49,653 bases of DNA. Origin: Deltaproteobacteria bacterium. Its GTDB lineage: Bacteria; Desulfobacterota_D; UBA1144; Nemesobacterales; JAJCZQ01. The stretch covers positions 1 to 49,653 of the forward strand of contig JAJCZQ010000045.1 of the NCBI GenBank assembly GCA_029262335.1, given 5' to 3'. This document shows, piece after piece, positions 31,565 through 39,954 of this stretch. The notes under the pieces were generated by a model. The model did not search any database, had not been told where the DNA came from, and was given only the letters and a program-made list of their open reading frames with translations. Each line of letters begins with the position of its first letter. Within the stretch, counting starts at the first letter, position 1. The position numbers and the translations under genes are program-made.

Positions 31565-32462
31565 GCAGCGTAATTTACTTACCTTTACCACCAGGGACGG
31601 ATTCGAAGTAAACGCACTACTTACAACCCCAAAGTTTGAAACAGAATCTCAACTATACGATAATCCTATTATTATTAATGTACACGGGGTGCTGGGTAAT
31701 TTCCTTGCCCGTGGTACACCTCAGATTCTTCCCCCCGCGCTTCTTGCAAAAGGTGTGAGTACCTTGTCCATAAATACAAGGCTTGGTTTTCTTGGCCAGA
31801 TTATGGGTGACGGTATATTTGATAAATCCGACCAGGATATAGAAGAGTCAATTAAAGTGCTGGTAGAAATGGGTTTTAAAAATATCTATATCCTTGGTTA
31901 CAGCCTTGGAGCAAACCTGTCTGTTTACTACACCGTTAAATCCCAGGACAAGAATATAAAGGGGCTGATACTTGAAGGCTGTTCTTATTCCCTGCCGGAA
32001 TCACAAAGAAAGAGGCTTGAAAAGAATAACAGCCTGCCGCAGTATGATGATATTTATAAAAGGGCCAAACAGATACTGGGGCCGGACCCCCGAAATGAAG
32101 CAAATGACCAGATATTTATTGTATACAGGGCGTGGGGAAATTCCTTTAACCCGGTGGATATAGAGATGTTTACCTACAGGACCTGGTGGTTTATGAGAAG
32201 CCCTGAAGCAGTCTTTGCAAAGACATGTGATCTTATTGAAGAGGTTAAAGTACCAATTCTGTTTATTCACGGTGAAATTGACGATGTTGTAGACCCTTCT
32301 GAGCCAAAAGAGTTAATGGGTATACTGAAAAAAACCGGGAACACCGATGTGAAACTTGTATATATTCCCGATGCAAAGCATGATTGCATGGAAAATCCGG
32401 AAGCCACAATTGATGCAATTACCGGATGGATAAATGATAAAAATCAGGCTAATGGGAAATAA
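31548..32462 (+). CDS. Alpha/beta hydrolase, copy 2
   Basis: A 304-residue paralogue of the preceding hydrolase. VHGVLGNFLARG, GYSLGANLSVYY (nucleophile Ser), HGEIDDVVDPSE (acid) and DAKHDCMENPE (His) are in matching order, and the insertion AWGNSFNPVDIEMFTYRTWW is shared. The start is uncertain: ATG 31548 lies 17 nt inside the upstream gene; an upstream TTG (31530) is possible. The pair probably arose by tandem duplication and may hydrolyse related esters or lactones. Confidence 0.82.
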   Translation: MQKITKQRNLLTFTTRDGFEVNALLTTPKFETESQLYDNPIIINVHGVLGNFLARGTPQILPPALLAKGVSTLSINTRLGFLGQIMGDGIFDKSDQDIEESIKVLVEMGFKNIYILGYSLGANLSVYYTVKSQDKNIKGLILEGCSYSLPESQRKRLEKNNSLPQYDDIYKRAKQILGPDPRNEANDQIFIVYRAWGNSFNPVDIEMFTYRTWWFMRSPEAVFAKTCDLIEEVKVPILFIHGEIDDVVDPSEPKELMGILKKTGNTDVKLVYIPDAKHDCMENPEATIDAITGWINDKNQANGK

Positions 32463-32517
32463 AATTGGAATGTAAGAAATAAAATTTATTTTTATTCCAT
32501 AAATTCTGTTTAATTGC

Positions 32518-32546
32518 TTGAAAAAATTTAAAAAATAATTTATTCT
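32518..32546 (+). promoter_or_regulatory. Putative pckA promoter
   Basis: TTGAAA (32518-32523), 17-bp spacer, TATTCT (32541-32546), leaving a leader of about 49 nt before the ATG at 32602. Confidence 0.5.
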
Positions 32547-32601
32547 CTTGTCCTTTCCCAAGATTCTTACAACAATTTAGATTTTGCTCGGAGGTTTTAA
32601 A

Positions 32602-34152
32602 ATGTCTTCTGTTGATGGTGTAAAGATTCTGGAACAGCATGGAATTAAAAATCCAAAAAACGTTCATTTTAACTTATCAATTCCTGAATTATATGAATTA
32701 TCAGTTAAAAGAGGTGAAGGTCAGATTGTAGACGGCGGCAGCCTTGTTGCATACACAGGTGCACATACCGGCAGATCTCCCAAAGACAGATTTATTGTAA
32801 AAGAACCTTCAACAGAAAACTTTATCCACTGGGGCCCGGTAAACCAGCCTATTTCTCCGGAAGCATTTGACTCATTATACGATAAGGTCATGAACTATTT
32901 TGAAGGCAAAGAAATATTTGTAAGAGACCTTTACGTATGTGCCCATCCCGAATACAGAAAAAACGTGAGGGTAATTAATGAATACACATGGCACAACTTA
33001 TTTGTAAACAATATGTTTATAAGGCCCGAATTATCCGAGATACCGCATAAGGATGTTGGGTTTACGGTTATCTCCGCACCTGGTTTTAAAGCAGACCCTG
33101 AGGTAGACGGGACCAGGACCGAGACATTCATACTTCTTAACCTCGAAAAAAAGATAGCTCTTATAGGCGGTACAGAGTATGCAGGTGAAATGAAAAAATC
33201 CGTTTTTGCCGCAATGAACTTCCTGCTTCCGAATAAAAATGTGTTTCCAATGCACTGCTCAGCAAATGTTGGAAAAGAAGGTGATGTTTCATTATTCTTC
33301 GGACTCTCAGGTACAGGCAAGACTACGCTGTCAGCCGACCCGGACAGGGCACTTATTGGTGATGACGAACACGGCTGGTACGACAAAGGCGTATTTAACT
33401 TTGAGGGCGGATGTTATGCGAAGGTCATAAAACTTAATCCTGAAACAGAACCCGAAATTTACAGCGCTACATTAAAATTTGGGTCCATAGTTGAAAATGT
33501 TGAATTTGATCCAATATCAAGAAAAATTGATTTTAATAGTGATAAATATACTGAAAATACGAGAAGTGCTTACCAGATAGATTCACTCCAGGGTATTGTG
33601 CCTGAAGGTGTGGGCGGGATTCCAAACACTATCTTTATGCTTACCTATGATGCTTTTGGTGTTCTTCCTCCTATTTCAAAACTTACTTCTGAGCAGGCAA
33701 TGTACTTCTTTCTTCTTGGATACACTGCTAAAGTGGCAGGTACGGAAAGAGGTGTAAGTGAACCACAGGCAACATTCAGTTCCTGTTTTGGGGCACCGTT
33801 TCTTCCAAGGCCTCCAAAGTTTTACGGCGAGATGCTAAAGAGCAAGATGGAAGAACATAATGCAAACGTCTGGCTTTTAAACACCGGTATTTCAGGCGGG
33901 CCTTACGGAGTAGGGCAGAGAATGCCGCTTCCTTCAACACGTGCATTAGTAACTGCCGCTATTGATGGGACTTTAAACAATGGTGAATTTACAGAAGTTC
34001 CTGTATTTGGTTTACAGGTACCTGTTAAGTGCCCAGGAGTTGATTCAAACCTGCTTCAGCCAAGAAATTCATGGGCAAATACTCAAGATTATGATTCCAA
34101 GGCAAACGAACTAAAATCACTGTTTGAAGAAGAATCCAAAAAATACGCTTAA
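32602..34152 (+). CDS. pckA: ATP-dependent phosphoenolpyruvate carboxykinase
   Basis: A 516-residue gluconeogenic enzyme that converts oxaloacetate and ATP to phosphoenolpyruvate. The kinase P-loop is GLSGTGKTTLS, the metal site LIGDDEHGW follows, and TGAHTGRSPKDRF and PMHCSANVG are class signatures that separate the ATP form from the GTP form. GGAGG (32590-32594) precedes ATG 32602; an in-frame TTG (32584) is rejected. It appears monocistronic, with the DUF4124 gene convergent. Confidence 0.96.
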   Translation: MSSVDGVKILEQHGIKNPKNVHFNLSIPELYELSVKRGEGQIVDGGSLVAYTGAHTGRSPKDRFIVKEPSTENFIHWGPVNQPISPEAFDSLYDKVMNYFEGKEIFVRDLYVCAHPEYRKNVRVINEYTWHNLFVNNMFIRPELSEIPHKDVGFTVISAPGFKADPEVDGTRTETFILLNLEKKIALIGGTEYAGEMKKSVFAAMNFLLPNKNVFPMHCSANVGKEGDVSLFFGLSGTGKTTLSADPDRALIGDDEHGWYDKGVFNFEGGCYAKVIKLNPETEPEIYSATLKFGSIVENVEFDPISRKIDFNSDKYTENTRSAYQIDSLQGIVPEGVGGIPNTIFMLTYDAFGVLPPISKLTSEQAMYFFLLGYTAKVAGTERGVSEPQATFSSCFGAPFLPRPPKFYGEMLKSKMEEHNANVWLLNTGISGGPYGVGQRMPLPSTRALVTAAIDGTLNNGEFTEVPVFGLQVPVKCPGVDSNLLQPRNSWANTQDYDSKANELKSLFEEESKKYA

Positions 34153-34156
34153 ATTT

Positions 34157-34714
34157 TTAAGGCCTTAGATAACCGGGAGGTATTCCCTGTTTACGTGCAG
34201 CAATTCTAAGCTGTTCTTTTTCTTCTTCTATAATTTCGAGGCGTTCAAACAGAGGAGGCAGGCTTCCTTCAAGATATCTTAAATCAAGAATCATAAGATC
34301 TGCCTTGTAGCCGTTAATAAGATAATAATCGATATTACTTTTTAAAATATCTATCTTCTTTTCTATTATATAGATCTCTTCAAGCGTTCTTTCTTTTTTT
34401 AGTTCAATATTTAGTGCCAGGTTTCTCCAATACTGTCTTATCTCTTCCTGTATAAGTTCTTCTTCAACAGCGGCCACATTTTCATCAACCTTTTCTTCTA
34501 CGATTACTATTTCTTTATCCGGGACAGGAATTTTCTTTTTGGTCCTGATGATTTCTATTATTTTAACATTCTCGACAGGCTTCTTATCCGTATAGTGAAC
34601 TAAACCGTTCTTATCCTTCCATTTATATATGGTATAGGAAAATGTACTGACTGTGTTCAGAACAAAGAGGAAGGAGAACATTAATATTAAATAAAAAAAC
34701 TGTTTCTTTTTCAT
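34157..34714 (-). CDS. DUF4124 domain protein with coiled coil
   Basis: A 185-residue exported protein. The signal anchor or peptide covers residues 1-28. The short DUF4124 motif (YKWKDKNGLVHYTDKKP, residues 29-45) precedes a charged helical region (90-185) that predicts coiled coil. DUF4124 proteins are periplasmic or envelope-associated, and their ligand is unknown. It ends 5 bp from the convergent pckA stop and is divergent from the tiny exported peptide at 34759. Confidence 0.75.
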   Translation of the reverse strand: MKKKQFFYLILMFSFLFVLNTVSTFSYTIYKWKDKNGLVHYTDKKPVENVKIIEIIRTKKKIPVPDKEIVIVEEKVDENVAAVEEELIQEEIRQYWRNLALNIELKKERTLEEIYIIEKKIDILKSNIDYYLINGYKADLMILDLRYLEGSLPPLFERLEIIEEEKEQLRIAARKQGIPPGYLRP

Positions 34715-34758
34715 AATCGTTGTTTATTATATATTATATAATCAATCAGGAGATAAAA

Positions 34759-34935
34759 ATGAAAAAATCAATAATAAAAGTAACGGTTGCCCTTGGTTTA
34801 ATACTTGGCGGGCTAATTCCTTTTTCTCACGTAATTGATATAAATACCCCGGCACAAGCCTGCGGAGATAAAGGCAGCAGCTCTGATGGCGGCAGTGATA
34901 AGGGTCAGGGTGGCCCACAGTCGAGCAAACTTTAA
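34759..34935 (+). CDS. 58-residue exported peptide, Gly/Ser/Asp-rich
   Basis: The 58-residue product has a textbook signal peptide (MKKSIIKVTVALGLILGGLIP) ending at AQA-C. The mature part is only about 24 residues: CGDKGSSSDGGSDKGQGG and a short tail. It could be cleaved by signal peptidase I after AQA, or acylated at Cys if processed as a lipoprotein, although -3 to -1 (A-Q-A) is not a clean lipobox. ATG 34759 is chosen over the upstream 34720 because AGGAG precedes it. A strong terminator follows, so the gene is probably real. Confidence 0.6.
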   Translation: MKKSIIKVTVALGLILGGLIPFSHVIDINTPAQACGDKGSSSDGGSDKGQGGPQSSKL

Positions 34936-34961
34936 AGTAAATATCAATAAAAAAGTACAAG

Positions 34962-34997
34962 GGGTGTATGCAGATTACTGTATACACCCTTTTTTTA
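34962..34997 (+). terminator. Rho-independent terminator after the exported peptide gene
   Basis: GGGTGTAT (34962-34969) pairs with ATACACCC (34982-34989), followed by eight T residues. Confidence 0.9.
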
Positions 34998-35083
34998 TAA
35001 AAACAGTTAGCTGTATTAATCAAAAATAACTACAAGTAAATAATTAATAATTATGGTTTAAATCCCTCAAAACACTCATTATT

Positions 35084-35110
35084 CTATAAAATTATTAATC
35101 AATTTTATAG
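35084..35110 (+). promoter_or_regulatory. Hairpin abutting the Shine-Dalgarno of the repeat-protein gene
   Basis: CTATAAAATT (35084-35093) and AATTTTATAG (35101-35110) form a perfect 10-bp stem with a 7-nt loop. Its last G is the first base of GGAGG (35110-35114). Confidence 0.6.
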
Positions 35111-35121
35111 GAGGCGTTAAA

Positions 35122-36093
35122 ATGAGGAATATTGCCATATTTTCAATTTTGGTATTCTTATTTGTTGTCGGTTTTTATGTGTCACCCACAGTATCCCAGC
35201 AGACAGGGGACACCATTACCGATAAATCACTTTACCCCCCAAATGCAAAACCAGGGGAGTGTTATGCGAGGGTAAAGGTCCCTGAAAAGTACGAGACGTA
35301 CGAAGAGCAGGTGGTAAAGAAACAGGGTGGGGAGCAGATCGAGATAGTACCTCCCAAGTTTGAGATAGTGGAAGAGAAGGTTCTTGTAAAGGAAGCATCA
35401 TTCCAGCTTGAGATGGTGCCTGCAACTTATGAAACGGTCGAAGAGCAGGTACTGCTGAAGCCGGCCTACGAAGTACTTGAAGACATTCCGGCCGAATATG
35501 AAACAATAGAGGAGCAGGTTCTTGTAAAGCCTGCACAGACAGTTTGGAAAAAAGGCAGGGGCCCGATTGAAAAGGTAGACGGTTCCACAGGTGAGATTCT
35601 TTGCCTTATTGAAGAGCCGGCAGAATACAAAACAGTAAGCAAGAAAGTCCTTAAGACACCTGCACAGGTTGTAAAGAAAGAAATTCCTGCGGAATACGGA
35701 ATAGTTGAGAAAACCGTGATGAAAACCCCGCCTACAACTGCAAAGGTTGAAATCCCGGCAGAGTATGAAACTGTAAAAGTCAAAAAGCAGGTTTCACCGG
35801 CTCAGGAAATCAGGACGGCAATCCCCGAGGAAAAACAGACTGTTAAGAAAACCAAGAAAATTTCCGAGGGCAAGCTTGAATGGAAACCAATACTTTGTGA
35901 GACCAATATGACATCACAGGTAATTAAGGAAATCCAGGTAGCTCTTAAAACAGACGGCTACTATTTTGGCCCAGTTGATGGTGTAGTAGGCCCCGGGACT
36001 ATTTCCGGCCTCAGGTCTTACCAGGATGCAAACGGACTGGCTACCGGCGGGATTACTCTTGAATCACTTAAGACACTTGGTGTGAAGATGTAG
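35122..36093 (+). CDS. Exported repeat protein with peptidoglycan-binding domain
   Basis: A 323-residue protein with a signal peptide or anchor (1-25). A YPPNAKPGECYARVKVP lead-in is followed by about eight near-identical 20-23 residue repeats, each of the form YETVEEQVLVKPA. The C-terminus (265-323) is a peptidoglycan-binding_1 domain (IKEIQVALKTDGYYFGPVDG). The same repeat architecture is known from Bacteroidetes OmpA-family proteins that end in an OmpA domain. Here a different peptidoglycan domain takes that place. It is probably a periplasmic stalk tied to the cell wall. Confidence 0.8.
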   Translation: MRNIAIFSILVFLFVVGFYVSPTVSQQTGDTITDKSLYPPNAKPGECYARVKVPEKYETYEEQVVKKQGGEQIEIVPPKFEIVEEKVLVKEASFQLEMVPATYETVEEQVLLKPAYEVLEDIPAEYETIEEQVLVKPAQTVWKKGRGPIEKVDGSTGEILCLIEEPAEYKTVSKKVLKTPAQVVKKEIPAEYGIVEKTVMKTPPTTAKVEIPAEYETVKVKKQVSPAQEIRTAIPEEKQTVKKTKKISEGKLEWKPILCETNMTSQVIKEIQVALKTDGYYFGPVDGVVGPGTISGLRSYQDANGLATGGITLESLKTLGVKM

Positions 36094-36124
36094 AAATTCT
36101 AAACGCATTTTACCATTTATTATA

Positions 36125-36159
36125 AAGGCCCGGGTAATTAACTTGTCCGGGCCTTTTTT
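36125..36159 (+). terminator. Rho-independent terminator after the repeat-protein gene
   Basis: AAGGCCCGG (36125-36133) pairs with CCGGGCCTT (36147-36155), ending in a run of six T. Confidence 0.9.
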
Positions 36160-36263
36160 ATTATTCAAACAGATTATTATATGCCAGTCTTATATTCTTA
36201 GGATTTTCTTAAATAAAATTGCTAAAATTCATAAACAGGATTATTGTGACGCGGAAAAGAATG

Positions 36264-36338
36264 CGTCCCCGAGGGGATTTGAACCCCTGTTACCGGCGTG
36301 AAAGGCCGATGTCCTAGGCCCGGCTAGACGACGGGGAC
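36264..36338 (-). tRNA. tRNA-Glu (anticodon UUC)
   Basis: Minus-strand cloverleaf with acceptor GTCCCCG/CGGGGAC, anticodon loop CTTTCAC (anticodon TTC), and T arm GGGG-TTCAAAT-CCCC. The discriminator is G and CCA is not encoded. It shares its acceptor sequence with the tRNA-Arg at 2022-2095. Confidence 0.94.
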
Positions 36339-36348
36339 GTTGACAATG

Positions 36349-36421
36349 TGAGCCGTACAGGATTTGAACCTGTGACCCACTGCTTAAAAGGCAGTTGCTC
36401 TACCAACTGAGCTAACGGCTC
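36349..36421 (-). tRNA. tRNA-Lys (anticodon UUU)
   Basis: Minus-strand cloverleaf with acceptor GAGCCGT/ACGGCTC, anticodon arm ACTGC-CTTTTAA-GCAGT (anticodon TTT), and T arm ACAGG-TTCAAAT-CCTGT. The discriminator is A and no CCA is encoded. It is the promoter-proximal gene of the Lys-Glu pair. Confidence 0.95.
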
Positions 36422-36436
36422 AAAATTGAGTCACTA

Positions 36437-36464
36437 AATATATCACGACCAAGTATCTTGTCAA
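36437..36464 (-). promoter_or_regulatory. Promoter of the tRNA-Lys/tRNA-Glu pair
   Basis: On the minus strand, TTGACA (36464-36459), 16-bp spacer, and an extended -10 TGATATATT with TATATT at 36442-36437. Confidence 0.75.
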
Positions 36465-36535
36465 AATATAGTTTAAATATATTTTACTTTCAGGTTTTTA
36501 CGTGCGAAAGTTAAACAGATTCAGGCAGAAAAACT

Positions 36536-37699
36536 ATGATATCAGGTCTTGATAAAGCACAGAAAAAGAACTTCACCTTAATTACACTTTCCAATTTTTT
36601 CTTTTTTTGTAATTTCTCTGCTTTTTTTCTTTTACCTTTATACATTAAGGATTTAGGAGGTGATAGAGCAGATATTGGTTACATAATGGGGACTTTTGGA
36701 ATTACCTCGCTTGCTTCTATCCCCCTTGTTACTTACATGATAGATAAATACGGCAGGAAGTATTTTATCGTACTGGGGGGCGTGCTGATGTCTGTTGCAA
36801 CGCTGCTTTTTCTTTCCGTAGATCAGATTGGTATGGAAATTTATATTTTAAGGCTTCTCCAGGGCATAGGTTTTGCTTTTTCATTCACTTCTGCAAGTAC
36901 ATCAGTTTCTGACAATATACCGCAAAATATCCGTGCTCACGGGCTTGGAGTGTTCGGCGCATTTACCATTGCCTCTTATGCAATAGGGCCGTCTATTGGT
37001 GAGTTCATAATATTGAGGTCAGGATTTGATATGTTTTTTATGTATGCCGCGGGTTTCAGTTTCATAGCTGTATTGCTGGCACTACTTGCAGATGAAGGGC
37101 AGTTTACGAAGGCCAATGACAGGTTTGCCCTTGACCTGTTTAAACTGATTGGATCAAAAAGATACAGGCTTATACTTTTTACTAACCTTATTATAGCCTT
37201 TGGGCTTGGAAGTATTCTGCATTTCTTTTCGGTATTTTTAAGGTCAAGGGATTTTGCAGTATCGACTTTCTTTTTAACATATACCCTAACGGTAATAACA
37301 ATCAGAATTCTGGGCAGTAAAGCCTCGGACAGGTTTGACAGGAAGCTGATAGCAGCGCCGAGTATGGTGATTATGGCACTGTCGTTAATATTTGTGTTTA
37401 TAATCAATTCTTTTTACACAGCACTTCTGATCTCATTTCTTTTCAGTTTCGGATACGGGTTCTTATACCCTACAATAAGCGCCATAGTTATAGACCGTGC
37501 ATCTTCTTCGGAAAGAGGGAAAGCTATGGGGGCTTTTAACGCGTCATTCAGCCTTGGTATAAACTACATTGCGTTCCCACTCGGGATAATTGCAAAGTAC
37601 TGGGGATTTCCAATGATGTATTTTCTTACCGGTATTTTAGTGCTGGCCGGTTCGGTTATCTTTATTGTTTTTGAAAAAGGTAAATCATATGAAAATTAA
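36536..37699 (+). CDS. Major facilitator superfamily transporter
   Basis: A 387-residue protein with 12 predicted membrane helices. The loop 2-3 motif is MIDKYGRKYFIVLGG, the MFS signature A. ILRLLQGIGFAFSF and the mid-protein repeat (RILGSKASDRFDRK) are also typical. It belongs to the multidrug/sugar-efflux type of MFS rather than any named importer. Substrate is unknown. Its 3' end overlaps the TrmI gene by 11 bp. Confidence 0.88.
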   Translation: MISGLDKAQKKNFTLITLSNFFFFCNFSAFFLLPLYIKDLGGDRADIGYIMGTFGITSLASIPLVTYMIDKYGRKYFIVLGGVLMSVATLLFLSVDQIGMEIYILRLLQGIGFAFSFTSASTSVSDNIPQNIRAHGLGVFGAFTIASYAIGPSIGEFIILRSGFDMFFMYAAGFSFIAVLLALLADEGQFTKANDRFALDLFKLIGSKRYRLILFTNLIIAFGLGSILHFFSVFLRSRDFAVSTFFLTYTLTVITIRILGSKASDRFDRKLIAAPSMVIMALSLIFVFIINSFYTALLISFLFSFGYGFLYPTISAIVIDRASSSERGKAMGAFNASFSLGINYIAFPLGIIAKYWGFPMMYFLTGILVLAGSVIFIVFEKGKSYEN

Positions 37700-38456
37700 A
37701 CATAAAGACCTTGTACTTTTGCTTTCTGAGGACAATAAAACCTATCTTTTAAGAGTCGAAGAGGGAAAAGACTTTCACTCAAACAGGGGTATTATCAAAC
37801 TGGATGATACTGTTGGACTTGAATACGGAGATTCAGTCTCTTCAAGCCTTGATAACAAGTTTATTCTTCTTGAACCAACAATTGAAGACAGGATGATGAA
37901 GGTAAAGAGGCAGACCCAGATTATTTATCCAAAGGACGCCTCCATGATACTGTTAAAAGCAAGTATCGGTGCCGGAAGCAGGGTCATAGAAACCGGACTT
38001 GGCTCAGGTGCACTGTCCATAGCCCTCGCAAATGCAGTTGCACCTACTGGAAAACTGTATACATATGAAAGAAGGGAAGATTTTATTGAGAATGCCAGGA
38101 AAAACATTGAAGAAGCGGGACTTGGGGATTGTGTGGAGTATAACCTGAGTGATGCAAAGGACGGATTCAAGGAAGAAGGTGTAGACGCAGTGATGCTTGA
38201 TCTTCCTTCGCCCTGGGACGGTATTAAATCCGCATATAAAGCCCTCAGGGGAGGCGGAAGGCTGATAAGCCTGTCACCAACAGTAAACCAGATAGAAGAA
38301 GCTGTAGACCACCTGGAAAATGAGGGTTTTGTATTTATAGAAACATTTGAAACTATCCAGAGACATTATCTTGTAAGGAGAGGAAAAACCCGTCCGATTG
38401 ACAGAATTATAGGACATACCGGGTTTCTTACAATTGCCAGAAAAGCTAATAAATAG
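37689..38456 (+). CDS. trmI: tRNA (adenine-N1)-methyltransferase, TrmI family
   Basis: A 255-residue SAM-dependent enzyme that methylates A58 of the T loop. The N-terminal beta domain is followed by the SAM motif ETGLGSGALSIALANAV and the acidic ribose ligand in YERREDF. The catalytic DxPxPW signature is present as DLPSPWDG. C-terminal TRPIDRIIGHTGFLTIA also fits. ATG 37689 overlaps the end of the MFS gene; the upstream start (37665) is rejected because homologues begin near MKIKHKDLV. Confidence 0.88.
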   Translation: MKIKHKDLVLLLSEDNKTYLLRVEEGKDFHSNRGIIKLDDTVGLEYGDSVSSSLDNKFILLEPTIEDRMMKVKRQTQIIYPKDASMILLKASIGAGSRVIETGLGSGALSIALANAVAPTGKLYTYERREDFIENARKNIEEAGLGDCVEYNLSDAKDGFKEEGVDAVMLDLPSPWDGIKSAYKALRGGGRLISLSPTVNQIEEAVDHLENEGFVFIETFETIQRHYLVRRGKTRPIDRIIGHTGFLTIARKANK

Positions 38457-38461
38457 CCTTA

Positions 38462-39271
38462 ATGTATAATAATATGTCAATAATTACAGCAAGATACACG
38501 TTATTCTTAATACTACTTCTATTGTTAGTAGTTTCCTGCACAGATTCTAAGGATCCGGATACATACCGTGTACTTGAAGTAATAGACGGAGATACGATTA
38601 TCATTGACCACCATAAAGCTGACAGGGTCAGGTATCTTGGAATTAACACTCCTGAGATGCTTAGGGACGATTCACCTGGTGATCCCTTTAGCATTGAATC
38701 AACACTTTTTAACAAAAAACTTGTACTGGGAAAAGATGTCACCCTTGAAATCGATGAAGAAAAATATGACCCCTATGGACGACTACTGGCCTATGTGTTT
38801 GTTGACGGAAAATTTGTAAATGAAGAACTTGTAAGAGAAGGGTTTGCAAGGTCATTTTTTATAGGGCCAAACAGGAAATATGAAAACAGGATAAACAAAG
38901 CCCAGCAGGAAGCGCAAAAAGATAAAATAGGCATCTGGGGAAGCCCTGAAAGTTTTAAAACACCAAAAGATAATAGAGATTTCTTAATAAAACCATTCCA
39001 GGCAGGAGAGTATATAAATGACAGGGTTGTTGTAAGGGGAAAGATTGACAGGATAAAAAAGAACAGCTCCAAAGTTATGGTACTAAGTATAGAAAATAAT
39101 CTTGATCTTGTATTTTTTAAAGACAGCCTTTCAAATTTCAGATTTTTTAAAATAGATCCTGCATATGACTACGTAGGAAAGCCGGTTGAAGTCATCGGAA
39201 GGGTCACTATGCACAGGGGGGCACCCCAGATAGTTGTATCCCATCCAAGTGTTATACGAGTATTAAATTGA
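38462..39271 (+). CDS. Thermonuclease-like lipoprotein with C-terminal OB-fold domain
   Basis: A 269-residue protein. After a lipoprotein signal (LLVVSCTDS; Cys26 from ATG 38462 or Cys22 from ATG 38474) comes a staphylococcal-nuclease domain (YRVLEVIDGDTIIID, VRYLGINTPE with catalytic Arg/Glu, YDPYGRLLAYV with the second Arg). A C-terminal module (FQAGEYINDRVVVRGKI to GAPQIVVSHPSVIRV) looks like a nucleic-acid-type OB fold. It probably degrades or binds nucleic acid in the periplasm or outside the cell. It lies in a run with trmI and rsmG. Confidence 0.85.
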   Translation: MYNNMSIITARYTLFLILLLLLVVSCTDSKDPDTYRVLEVIDGDTIIIDHHKADRVRYLGINTPEMLRDDSPGDPFSIESTLFNKKLVLGKDVTLEIDEEKYDPYGRLLAYVFVDGKFVNEELVREGFARSFFIGPNRKYENRINKAQQEAQKDKIGIWGSPESFKTPKDNRDFLIKPFQAGEYINDRVVVRGKIDRIKKNSSKVMVLSIENNLDLVFFKDSLSNFRFFKIDPAYDYVGKPVEVIGRVTMHRGAPQIVVSHPSVIRVLN

Positions 39272-39906
39272 GTTTAAATAATCTGCTTGAGAAAGGCTGC
39301 CGTAAATTAGGAATCGATCTTGATTCGGAACAGACTGCCAGGTTTTTAAAATACCTTGAATTAATCAATATTTGGAACAGTAAAATCAATCTTACTTCAA
39401 TCAGCGATGAGAGTGAAATTGTTATCAAACATTTCCTGGATTCACTTACCGTATCTGAATTTGTTAAAGACGGCACAAACGTACTTGATATTGGCACGGG
39501 GGCAGGTTTTCCGGGTGTTCCGCTTGCAATAGTTAATGAAAAATCCAAGTTCACTCTCCTTGATTCAAGGGAGAAGAGAATTTTTTTCATTAATGAAGTA
39601 ATACGGGATCTTAAACTAGAAAATATAGAAACAGTTGCAGCAAGGGCTGAGGACAGTAATAACGGTATTCAAAGAAACAGGTTTGATTGTGTATTAACTA
39701 GGGCCGTGAGTGACATAGGGGAAGTCTTAAATTTATCAGCCCCTTATCTGAGTGAAAACGGGCAGATTGTTTTGATGAGAGGAAAAGAAGGCAGGCTTGA
39801 ATGGGAAAGTTTTAAAAACAATGAATTCAAACTGCAGCATATAAGAGAATTAAAAGTGCCTGAAAGTAATTTTTTAAGGGTCCTGATAATTCTTTCCAGA
39901 AAATAA
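39268..39906 (+). CDS. rsmG: 16S rRNA (guanine-527-N7)-methyltransferase
   Basis: A 212-residue SAM enzyme. VLDIGTGAGFPGVPLAIV is the SAM-binding motif, LLDSREKRIFF the ribose-binding strand, and CVLTRAVSDIGEVL the conserved RA motif of RsmG. LKYLELINIWNSKINLTSISD at the N-terminus is also diagnostic. It starts at TTG 39268, overlapping the stop of the nuclease gene (TTGA). It is not beside parA/parB or mnmG here, as it often is elsewhere. Confidence 0.92.
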   Translation: MSLNNLLEKGCRKLGIDLDSEQTARFLKYLELINIWNSKINLTSISDESEIVIKHFLDSLTVSEFVKDGTNVLDIGTGAGFPGVPLAIVNEKSKFTLLDSREKRIFFINEVIRDLKLENIETVAARAEDSNNGIQRNRFDCVLTRAVSDIGEVLNLSAPYLSENGQIVLMRGKEGRLEWESFKNNEFKLQHIRELKVPESNFLRVLIILSRK

Positions 39907-39933
39907 AAAGGGGAGGGTAAGTACCCTCCCCGG
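39907..39933 (-). terminator. Terminator between convergent rsmG and the Asp-rich lipoprotein gene
   Basis: GGGGAGGGT (39910-39918) pairs with ACCCTCCCC (39923-39931) around a 4-nt loop. On the minus strand it is followed by TTTTTATTTT, making it a good terminator for the leftward gene. In the rightward direction there is no T-run. Confidence 0.8.
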
Positions 39934-39954
39934 AAAAAAGGTTTACTATCCTGC

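Larger units (their letters stand above)
36094..36535. other. Gap holding a terminator and two tRNA genes
   Basis: After the terminator at 36125-36159 come about 100 bp of plain AT-rich sequence, the leftward tRNA-Lys/tRNA-Glu pair with its promoter, and a short leader before the MFS gene. No protein gene is present. Confidence 0.8.

Noticed and set aside
32466-32499. AT-only hairpin after the second hydrolase as a terminator
   Set aside because: TGGAAT/ATTCCA with an AT-only inner stem is weak and lacks a T-run directly after it, so I did not list it as a terminator.
32931-33386. ORF antisense to pckA
   Set aside because: It lies inside a well-conserved pckA and has no domain features.
38462-39271. 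Secreted nuclease as part of a defence island
   Set aside because: Neighbours are trmI and rsmG, which are housekeeping genes, and no other defence genes are near.
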